DNA of 64,000 nt from Petaurus breviceps papuanus (Eukaryota > Chordata > Mammalia > Diprotodontia > Petauridae): positions 72,857,817-72,921,816 of the forward strand of contig JAMXIF010000003.1 of NCBI GenBank assembly GCA_028583685.1, in the 5' to 3' direction. A model generated the notes under the pieces. That model was given only the letters and a program-made list of their open reading frames with translations, did not search any database and was not told where the DNA came from. Positions 57,085-64,000 of the stretch are shown here, piece after piece; position 1 is the stretch's first letter; each line of letters starts with the position of its first letter. The translations under genes and the position numbers were made by a program.

Positions 57085-57240
57085 AGAGGATGATTTGCAC
57101 AACCTCTTCATGAGGTAAAAAGGTTAGGAAATCCTTATCACCATATTATAGATGGGGAGAAAGGAAGTTAAGAATTTGATTACCTCAATTCAGTATCAGA
57201 GCTGGTTCTATTTCTCAGTTTTCTCAATTCCCACTCAACT
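57085..57240 (-). repeat. CORE-SINE fragment
   Basis: Degenerate reverse-complement MIR/THER-like text: TATTATAGATGGGGAGAAAG, then AGTTAAGAATTTGATTAC and CAGTATCAGAGCTGGTTC. Confidence 0.55.
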
Positions 57241-57786
57241 ACCTTTCCTCTTAAAAAAAAAGAGCTCATAGTTCACCTATTCACAAAGGCTTTTAATATC
57301 CTGCCATAAACGGATGGTCAAAAAAAAAAAAAGACAAGCATATATGTATGCTTCTCAAATAATGGGGTGACAGACATTCATGTGTCTTGGAACTTAGTAC
57401 TTTATCAAGGTAAGAAGAGGATCTGTAATGCAAGACTTAGAACTTGATAGAAGCTTAGAGAGTTTTAATTCAAACAGAATGGAAGTAAGTATTAAACAAC
57501 AAACAGCTCCATTTCAGATCAGACTCTAGTTCAGTGAGACCAGATGACAAATAAAGGGTATTTTCTTGGACTCTTTAATATAAGAATTTCGATGATATTC
57601 TACAGCTCCATTTTAAAAAAATCTCTAAGACACTCATCTAATCATTATCATTTATATATGTATATATGTGTGTGTGTGTGCGTATGTGTGTATTTATACA
57701 TATATACATATATATAGGCAAAAAGAAGAACTATTAGCAGCAACATGAGTTACAGTGTTTGACTAAAGATATATACTTCTTTTATG
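57240..57786. other. No recognised feature
   Basis: AT-rich sequence with short poly(A) runs (57250, 57320) and a TG/TA repeat near 57655. I see no coding potential and no named repeat. Confidence 0.5.
57655..57720. repeat. TG/TA-rich simple repeat
   Basis: Alternating purine-pyrimidine tract (TATATATG, (TG)n, TACATATA). Confidence 0.9.
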
Positions 57787-58240
57787 AAGGATAATGATTT
57801 GTTCCTTTAGGGAATATCTGGCGCACTGTTTATAGCTGTTTCAATAAAAAAAAATTTGAGCCTAGGTTCTTCAAGGGGAATGCTACATGTCAGAAATTCT
57901 GTTGGTACGTTAAAACCTATTATTATACAGACATTGATAAGAACTAATGGCTAGTCCATTGAATTAGACAAACTAATCATGTTTAAAGTTGAATTATCCT
58001 ACCCAGATGACAAAATCACCTGTGACATTTTACAGAATTTATCTTTTGTTTATGTGAGTAAAAATCCTTTTCTACATTTTGATTAAGCCATCTTTGGTTT
58101 TGTTGTTGTTGCTGTTTTTGCTAATATGCAGAAAGCAAGAAGAAGATTGCCCTCTCTATAATGGCATTTTATATCAGCTAGTGCAATACATTAAAGTATA
58201 ATCTAGAAGCCTAATCTCCTTGGTCCAGTGGAGGCAAACT
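57787..58240 (-). repeat. Local repeat copy B of the GGH 3'-flank segment
   Basis: Its right half (about 57985-58225) aligns with copy C at 59215-59440, next to the GGH last exon, at roughly 80 percent by eye. Its left half (57800-58068) is over 90 percent identical by eye to copy A at 56345-56608. Shared landmarks include TTGAGCCTAGGTTCTTCAAG, GACATTTTACAGAATTT and GTTTATGTGAGTAAAA. I know no repeat family that fits. Confidence 0.7.
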
Positions 58241-58439
58241 ATCATTGCTATAATGAATGATTATTCTTGATGACAGAAGTGGAAAAAAGACACTAATATC
58301 TCCTCAGCCACTCCATCTATAATCCTACAACCTGAATTCATGAATTTGTTCATTGTTCTTCCCATGAGAATACTAACCAGTTAAATCATTAGTCTGAATT
58401 TACAAAAGGATAAGATGATACATTTGAAGAAATCTACAA

Positions 58440-58798
58440 TTACTTTTTTTTTTTCTAGTTTGCTGTCACAATGGCTCCTTCTTGATCTTAGCCGGATTGT
58501 AATGTGTTCATGGAAAATTGATGAAGAATGAAAAATCAGGCTCATGATTTCCTAGGTAGCATGCTGACTCATCCATTCTGTTTAAAAATCTAAGTCATCC
58601 TTACATAGAAATGTGTTTTGCATGACTACTCATGTATAAATGATGTCAAATTGCTTGCCTTTTCAATGGGGAGGAGAGAGGGAAGTAGGAAGATAATTTG
58701 GAACTCAAAATTTGAAAAAAATGTTAAAATTCTTTTTAATATAATTGGGGGGGATAAAATATAAAATTAAATTTTAAAAAAGGGTTAAAAAAAATCTC
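58440..58798 (+). mobile_element. Retroelement 3' end, family uncertain
   Basis: It ends with TTGGAACTCAAAATTTG, a GTTAAAATTCTTTTTAATAT block and an AATAAAATA-type tail. The same 3' end occurs at 50235-50420. It resembles 3' tails seen often in marsupial genomes; I cannot assign the family. Confidence 0.5.
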
Positions 58799-58805
58799 AA
58801 GTCTT

Positions 58806-58945
58806 CAGTGCAGCTAGGTCATGTTGTGGATAGAGCACTGGCCCTGGAGTCAGGAGGACCCGAGTTCAAATCCAATCAGACACTTACTAGCTATGTGACC
58901 CTGGGCAAACCACTTATCCCCAATTGCCTCCAACAAAAAAGGTCT
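58806..58945 (+). repeat. WSINE-like SINE
   Basis: Plus-strand SINE with GCACTGGCCCTGGAGTCAGG, CGAGTTCAAATCCAA, CTAGCTATGTGACCCTGGGC and a CCAATTGCCTCC tail. Confidence 0.9.
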
Positions 58946-59199
58946 AAGTCATCCATAAACTATTAATTTGTAAGGTCTGTGCCTTTCCCTGTCCCAATAG
59001 GAACCATGGCATCCAGTCAAAGGTCTTATATAAAATGCACAGCAACTCATCTAAAATCACTCCAAAAGGTTTGATACCATTGCTTATGGTAATGATAAAT
59101 CAAGTACTCACTTGACTAATTTAAATTACCTTCCATTTTACTTAGGTTTCAAGATTAAAAAAAAAATTGATCTTGCCAGTTAATTACTATTCTCCATAG

Positions 59200-59602
59200 A
59201 AATACTAATAATTTTTAAAGTTTAAATTATCCTAACCAGATATTAAATCACTTGTGATGTTTTACAGAATTTCTCCTTCATTCATGAGTAAAAATCCTTT
59301 CCTACATTTTCAATAAGCCATATTATTATTTTTTCTAACTTGCTGAAAGCAAGACGAATATTGCCATTTCTTTAAATATAATGGAATTTTACATCTGCTG
59401 ATTCAATACACTAAAGTATGATCTAAAAGCCTCATCACATTGAATGGAAACCTAGTCAGAGAAAGTCTACAAAGGCAAAAACAGAACAAAATGACACAAG
59501 AAAAAGTGACTCGGCTCCCTTACTTCCATCGACATGAATAGCACTAGTTTAATGATTCCATTAACAAATCACTGTGGTTCTAACAAAATTTTCCAAGGAC
59601 AT
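59200..59602 (-). other. GGH: GGH 3' UTR and immediate 3' flank
   Basis: This is the sequence downstream of the GGH stop on the minus strand. No AATAAA is seen here on that strand. The variant ATTAAA occurs about 50 nt after the stop (59548-59553) and is the only close poly(A) signal candidate, so the 3' end of the transcript is uncertain. The far part (about 59215-59440) is one of three related copies of a segment also found at 57.8-58.2 kb and 56.3-56.6 kb. Confidence 0.5.
59215..59440 (-). repeat. Local repeat copy C (in GGH 3' flank)
   Basis: The most diverged of the three related segments, 160 to 390 nt downstream of the GGH stop. It shares TTTACAGAATTTCTC, GAGTAAAAATCC, a GAAAGCAAGA block and CACTAAAGTATGATCTA-like sequence with copy B. 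Confidence 0.65.
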
Positions 59603-59724
59603 TCAATCAAAAAAGTAGCATTGCTGAAATATAGACTCATTCCCAGTAAATACAGGTTCGTAATTATAAATCAATTCCTTAGCTTCTTCATCTTTCCTTG
59701 CAAAATAGTGGTGGCTTTTTCGAG
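59603..59724 (-). CDS. GGH: GGH last coding exon with stop codon
   Basis: This exon encodes the C-terminus of gamma-glutamyl hydrolase. After an AG acceptor at 59725-59726, the two bases CT complete the Ala codon begun by the single G at the end of the previous exon. Then come 39 codons, starting RKSHHYF and ending IFQQCYFFD, and a TGA at 59603-59605. From memory the human tail is RKNNHHF, then an acidic stretch, LIYQFSPIYTGN and FQQCYIFD, so length, phase and closing motif all agree. An N-E-S sequon sits where human has N-I-S, supporting conserved glycosylation. The intron to the previous exon is 2304 bp. The exon is too short to stand out as an open reading frame and was found by reading the minus strand downstream of the catalytic exon. 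Confidence 0.93.
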
Positions 59725-59784
59725 CTAAAAATTATACAAAAAAGAAATAAACAGAGAACATGTCGATTAGTATCACTTTTTAAA

Positions 59785-59955
59785 ATTTTTTAATTTTATT
59801 ATTTTTTTAAAAAATCAATTGGGGTTAAATAACTTGCTCAAGGTTACACGGCCAGTTTTTTTGTATGGGTGTTAAGTATCTGAGGCCGGAACAAATTCCG
59901 GGTCTTCTCGACTCTGGGGTCAGCGCTTTTACTCACTGCGCTACCTAGACACCCC
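59785..59955 (-). repeat. WSINE-like tRNA-derived SINE next to a GGH splice acceptor
   Basis: The reverse complement reads as the marsupial tRNA-derived SINE, with a head near 59955 and an A-rich tail near 59790. Imperfect target duplications of about 16 bp (TAGTATC followed by a T-rich run) lie at 59768-59784 and 59956-59971. Only about 60 bp separate it from the acceptor of the last GGH exon. Confidence 0.85.
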
Positions 59956-60923
59956 TAGTATCTCTTTTAAAAAGCCATTTTATCCCACAATTCTCTTGCA
60001 ATGTCTGTTCTTACAATAACAATTAGAATACCCAGGAGTATGCTGGCAGCAGCTCAAACCAGTTCAAGAGAGACAGTTGTTAAATTTTCGCCGTAAGCCT
60101 TTATACTTCAGAAATCAGCAAATACTAAGAATCAGGGTTTGAATTATTATTTAATTGATTGTTTAAACCTAAAGAAGTTAAATGTTAAAGTTGAGTAAAC
60201 TTAAAAGTATGTCATAAGTGTACTTTTTTTTCAGAACCATTTGTTAAACATTTACCAGTACACTGTCAAGCATATCACTTCTCAACTGGAAAAAAAAAAT
60301 TATTTTGTTAACATTTCAAATAAAAGAGCTCCTTGTTTTTCCTCTCATCTATTGTTTTCTGTCAATTACAGTTATATAAGTAGCTGCTTTTGCCTGGCTC
60401 TAGATTCAAGTTTGGTTCTCATTAGAAAGCTACCAGGAGTGAACTAGTCTATCCTGTAAGTCTCCATTAAACAACCTTTACTTTGCTCCTTCATATTTAT
60501 TAACAACGAAGTTTTTCCATTCCTAAACACATTTTCTACACCACTGACTTTGGAGTAAAATACTTTTTAAAAAAAGAGTTGGGTTTTTTATTAAACAACT
60601 TTTAATTCATCTTAGCAACATTCTAGAAATAATAGAACTAAATATAATTAATTATTAGGCTCAGAGAATAAGCAGAATTATTGATGGCAAAAAAAAACCT
60701 AAAGGCAGCTTTGCAGACAATCTAAAAAAGAATCTCAACATTACAAATATACAAAATTTTCACTTGACTCTTATAATTTCATTAATTTGTGTCTATAATG
60801 CAGCCTTTCTTTAATTTCTTAAATTCCTGTGTAACTTAAAGTATTAAACTAAAAACAAAATCATCTATTTGCATCCAAATACCATCGTCACTTGCAATTA
60901 TAAACATGACTCCAAAGTGTATG

Positions 60924-60953
60924 TGGGGGGACGGGGGGGGGTGGGGGGGGGAG
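60924..60953 (+). other. G-rich tract (four G-runs) in GGH last intron
   Basis: Runs of 6, 9, 9 and 2 or more G separated by one or two bases on the plus strand. The gene is on the minus strand, so these Gs are on the template strand. The tract could form a quadruplex, and such runs are also prone to sequencing error. Confidence 0.7.
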
Positions 60954-60984
60954 GAAGAAACACATCATATTAACTTTCCCTAAA

Positions 60985-61180
60985 TAAAGGATTTTAACCT
61001 GAATTCCACTGGTGGCTTGAAGTTGGGTAGGGGAAAAAAAAATACAACTTTATTTCAGCTTAATTGGTTTCCTTTGTAATCCTATATATTTTATTTTATG
61101 CATTTAAAATCATTATTCGGAGAAGAGGTCCATAGGTTTCATAGGGTCTTTGACTCAAAACAGGATAAGAAATTCTAAGA
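60985..61180. mobile_element. hAT-like non-autonomous DNA transposon fragment (second copy)
   Basis: It shares an ordered set of short blocks with 4606-4846: TTTTAACCTG near the start, a tract with AATACAACTTTATTT, and GGTCCATAGGTTTCATAG towards the end. It is an old degenerate copy; the family name is uncertain. Confidence 0.6.
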
Positions 61181-61309
61181 CTTTCTGGGAAAAGATTTTT
61201 AAAGTCACAAGTATCTCCACCTGAATTAAATTTATGTAATGCCTTAAAATAATAATATTCAATTTTTCAGAGGGTCCATTAAAGTTCTTCATCTTGTCAA
61301 AAAAGGATA

Positions 61310-61450
61310 GTTACTAGGTGGTGAAGTGAATAGAAAACTGGCCCTGGAGTCAGGAGGACTTGAGTTCAAATCCGACCTCAGACACTTAACACTTACTAGC
61401 CGTGTGATCTTGGGCAAGTTACTTAACGCCAATTGCCCTCCAAAAAGGAG
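61310..61450 (+). repeat. WSINE-like SINE in GGH last intron
   Basis: Plus-strand tRNA-derived SINE: a head with CTGGCCCTGGAGTCAGGAGG, a B-box-like GAGTTCAAATCC, a middle with GCCGTGTGATCTTGGGCAAG and a tail ending CCAATTGCCCTCCAAAAAGG. AAAAAGGA-like direct repeats at the ends suggest the target site. Confidence 0.85.
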
Positions 61451-62028
61451 ATGCAGAATGTGTATACCTCTAACATCCCTTGTGCCTCTAAATCCTATAC
61501 TCATATTTAAGGAATGAACAAAACAGGCCTCTATAGCAAAACTACTGTTCAAAGAATTAGCAAAACTTGGGAAATTACATAATGTCATTTAGCAAAATGT
61601 ATTTTCCTACTTTATTTACTCCTCAAATATAGGACTTTTATATTATTCAGCTGTTCCTCCAGATTTTTTTTTCTACCTAGGTCATTTCTGAAACTTCTGC
61701 ATTTCTTTACAAGGAAGCATTTGACCCAATGGTGCTGTTAAATGTTTAATAGCTTGCTCTGTGAAAAAAAAATGAATACATGACACACTTCTAAGTTTAA
61801 TCTGCATTACAAATATTTTTCCGTCACTTCCTTAAGTCTAGACAATTAACAAAACAATACATCAAGCCCTGATTTGTAGTTTTGGCCAATTTCCAAGTAT
61901 AAAGGCTAGCTCTGAAAATTTAACAATCAGCTCTCCTAAGCTGGTCTGAGCTAGTTCTAGCATACTCCTGATTATATTTGAAATATAAGTTTCTATAAAT
62001 ATAGAATTGCAAAACTAATTTTTCTTAC

Positions 62029-62166
62029 CTTCATTTACAAAGAAGTATGCTGTGTAGAATGAAGCTTTAATAGCCACTGGTGAATGGACTATACCCGTTA
62101 AATTCTTCCATTCAAAAGCACTCTTCTCTGGATGCCACTGGACACCATAAATGGGATAGTCATATG
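62029..62166 (-). CDS. GGH: GGH penultimate coding exon (gamma-glutamyl hydrolase, catalytic His exon)
   Basis: Gamma-glutamyl hydrolase (peptidase family C26, class I glutamine amidotransferase-like fold) is a lysosomal and secreted enzyme. It trims gamma-linked glutamates from folate and antifolate polyglutamates. The minus strand reads [20 protein letters not shown] and ends TAYFFVNE; from memory, human GGH has [12 protein letters not shown] and FFVNEARKN at the same place. The QWHPEK motif holds the catalytic His (codon 62132-62134) and the nearby Glu (62126-62128), equivalent to human His220 and Glu222. The exon is 138 nt: two bases finishing a split codon, 45 codons and one base. A pyrimidine tract and AG precede it at 62167-62168, and a GTAAG donor follows from 62028. 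An N-L-T sequon lies just after the motif. There is no stop or frameshift. The preceding exon is not found before 64000. Numbering it exon 8 of 9 follows the human gene. Confidence 0.95.
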
Positions 62167-62704
62167 CTAGATTAAAAAAGAAAAACAACTGATAACAAGA
62201 ATGCATTAATATGCTGTGTACATTAATCTTAAATTTAATCTCTATTTGTAAATCATTATTTTACATACTCCTACAACAAGGTCCTATTCCAATCAATGCT
62301 TCATGGTAGCATGGAGGTGACCATGGGTGCTAGAAGGGCATGTCAGTTGATATGAGTGCTGGGATTTCCCTAATTTGAAAGGCTTTCAAGCTCAGGCTTA
62401 GAGACAGACTGTCTGTCGGCCCTCTCCAGGGCATCCTAGTAAAGTCTGGAGTGGCTCATTACTGTAATCCCTTGTCTACCAAGACATGAATTTTGATGGC
62501 TACAGCAACTCAAAGAACAGCCTACATACCAATGACTTTCTGGATCTTTCTAATTGTTGAAGAAGCATACTTCAATACATAAAATAGAATGTTTACAATC
62601 ATCTGATATATAATATTTTGAGAGTTTCTGCATTTAATTAATAAATTAAATAAATAAAAGGGCACCTGAAATTTGGAACAAAATATTTTATAAAAATGCA
62701 ACTT

Positions 62705-62885
62705 CTCGGGGTGGCAAGATGGTGCAGTGAATAGAGAACTGGCCCTGGAGTCAGGAGGACCTGACTTCAAATCCGGCCTCAGACACTTAACACAAAAAAC
62801 TAGCCGTGTGACCTTGGGCAAGTCATTTAACCCCAATTTTGCCCTGCCTTCCCCCCTCCAAAAAGTAAAAATAAAGCAACTTTTC
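62705..62885 (+). repeat. WSINE-like SINE
   Basis: Complete plus-strand tRNA-derived SINE (GTGCAGTGAATAGAGAACTG head, GGCCTCAGACACTTAACAC middle, CCAATTTTGCCCTGCC tail). Imperfect target duplications GCAACTTCTC and GCAACTTTTC flank it. Confidence 0.9.
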
Positions 62886-63054
62886 ACAATACATTTAGTA
62901 TAGTGTTCCTTTGCTGATAAGCAGCGTACAAATAAACTCTAATTGTTAGATGACATCTCAGTGTGAGAGCCAATTGTGTATTTCATTAAATCCACACAAA
63001 TCCATTCAATTGCTCCTCACATCTACTTTGTACCTTTTCATCTACTTACAGAGT

Positions 63055-63225
63055 ACATAACTTGGAATCACGAAGCTCCATGTTCAGATTTGCCTCTGAC
63101 ACTCACTAGTTGTGCGAGACAAGTCACTTAATATCCCTGAGCCTGAGTTTCCTCTTCTGAAGAATAAGGAGGTTGAACTTGATGACCTCCTTAGTTGCCT
63201 TCCAGTTCTAAATCTATACCTCCCT
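63055..63225 (+). repeat. CORE-SINE (MIR/THER-like)
   Basis: It has a tRNA-derived head remnant, CACTCACTAGTTGTGCGAGAC, a CCTGAGTTTCCTCTTCTG core and a tail of the GGTTGAACTTGATGACCTCC and TTCCAGTTCTAAATCTAT type. Confidence 0.75.
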
Positions 63226-63339
63226 TAAATTGAATCAAAGCAATAAATTTTACTAAGCACCAATTATTTTCAAAGAGCTCTGCTAGATACTCGTGGTAAC
63301 TTCTTTCTAATTGGCTTATCATAGCTTAATGGTATTAGG

Positions 63340-63424
63340 TAGCATGTGTGTGTGTATAAATATACATATATATTCAGATGGAGGAGGGATGGAGGAAGGG
63401 GAGAGAGAGAGAGAGAGAGAGAGA
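63340..63424. repeat. TG/TA and GA simple repeats
   Basis: A short (TG)n and TATA-rich tract followed by GGA-rich sequence and a (GA) run of about 26 bp. Confidence 0.9.
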
Positions 63425-63429
63425 ATATT

Positions 63430-64000
63430 ACCTGTTCGAACTCTAGATGTCCTAAAGACTTCTTAAACTCAGCATGTCCAAGTCCATTAACTTGCTATTT
63501 TCCCCTCTTCCCAAGTTTCCAATTATTGTCAAAAGGACCACCTTCCCTTCCCAATCAACCAATCACAACCTAAGGGTCATCCTTGACTCCTCACTCTCTC
63601 ACCTCTTCCATTTAGAGTTCATAATTAATACTAACTTAATCTCTCTCTAATATGCCTCCTTCTCTCTTCTGACCCTGTCACTTCTCTGATGTAGGCCCTT
63701 ACCATCTTCCACTTAGCTACCATCTTATTAAAGCACAGATCTGATCATGTCATACATATATCACTTCATTCATTAAACTCCAGTAGCTATCTATATCACC
63801 TTCGGGTTTAAATATATAATTCTCTGTTTGGCTTTTAAAGCCATTCATAAACTCTCTTCCCCACCTTTCTAGTCTTCTTACATCTTCCTCAACCTTATAT
63901 ACTCTGCAGTCCAGTGACACTGGCCCAGAGGTATGCCAGAACCAACTCTAAGTGGAAATCCACTGTTAAATATTTGTCATGAGCATTTACTCCTTCCGAA
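63430..64000 (+). mobile_element. L2 LINE 3' body (continues past window)
   Basis: The text matches the L2 coding/3' region in order: AACTCAGCATGTCCAAGTCC, GGGTCATCCTTGACTCCTCA, a CTCTCTTCTGACCCTGTCAC region and AGCCATTCATAAACTCTCTT. Many small gaps mark it as an ancient copy, with no open frame. Confidence 0.75.

Larger units (their letters stand above)
59725..62028 (-). other. GGH: Last intron of GGH
   Basis: A 2304-bp intron between the two recognised GGH exons, phase 1, GT...AG on the minus strand. It contains a minus-strand SINE very close to the 3' splice site (59785-59955), a G-rich tract on the plus strand (60924-60953), a hAT-like fragment (about 60985-61180) and a plus-strand SINE (about 61310-61450). 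Between these, 59972-60920 and 61450-62028 are AT-rich with no feature I recognise. Confidence 0.85.
62167..64000 (-). other. GGH: Partial GGH intron upstream of the catalytic exon
   Basis: This is intronic by position, because the preceding GGH exon is not present before the window ends. It holds a SINE (62705-62885), a degenerate SINE (63055-63225), a TG/GA microsatellite (63340-63424) and part of an L2 (63430-64000). I recognise nothing in 62170-62700. Confidence 0.75.

Noticed and set aside
1-64000. tRNA genes and CRISPR-like arrays
   Set aside because: The tRNA-like heads are all parts of SINEs with SINE bodies; tandem repeats lack unique spacers, and this is vertebrate nuclear DNA.

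Overview
The window looks like nuclear DNA from a marsupial, probably an Australian one. The evidence is the repeat content: tRNA-derived SINEs of the WSINE/MAR1 type, many CORE-SINEs (MIR/THER-like), L2 and CR1/L3 LINE tails, L1 copies whose ORF2 and ORF1 remnants resemble marsupial L1, and two conserved protein-coding exons only moderately similar to the human ones. The species cannot be fixed from this window. Repeat family names below come from memory of consensus sequences and were not searched.

Only one host gene can be supported: the 3' end of GGH (gamma-glutamyl hydrolase) on the minus strand. Its last two coding exons lie at 62029-62166 and 59603-59724, with consensus splice sites, matching phase and a normal stop. 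The exons upstream of these lie beyond position 64000. Everything left of about 59 kb is intergenic or downstream of GGH, and I see no other credible exon in it.

Layout. 1-30 kb: dense old SINEs, L2, CR1/L3 and hAT-like fragments, microsatellites, a local duplication with purine-rich tracts (15.1 and 16.6 kb), a tandem SINE dimer (20.4 kb), a palindromic MITE (27.1 kb) and two 100-N assembly gaps. 30-34 kb: a solo LTR, a second possible LTR and an L1 tail. 34-39 kb: SINEs and LINE tails, then a repeat-poor AT-rich stretch. 39-49 kb: two minus-strand L1 copies that keep both ends but lack internal parts. The first is interrupted by a second solo LTR of the 30-kb family; the second has a 17-bp target duplication. 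52-54 kb: a plus-strand L1 tail split by a solo LTR of another family. 54-55.4 kb: L2. 56-59.5 kb: three related copies of a segment that includes GGH 3'-flanking sequence; the most distant copy is bounded by a 13-bp direct repeat. 59.6-64 kb: GGH exons and introns with SINE insertions, a G-rich tract and an L2 body.

The most unusual signals are the repeated GGH 3'-flank segment, the internally deleted but end-preserving L1 copies, the solo LTR family with an internal tandem array, and the local purine-tract duplication. I found no CRISPR array, RNA gene, operon or novel multi-gene system, and none would be expected in a window of this kind.
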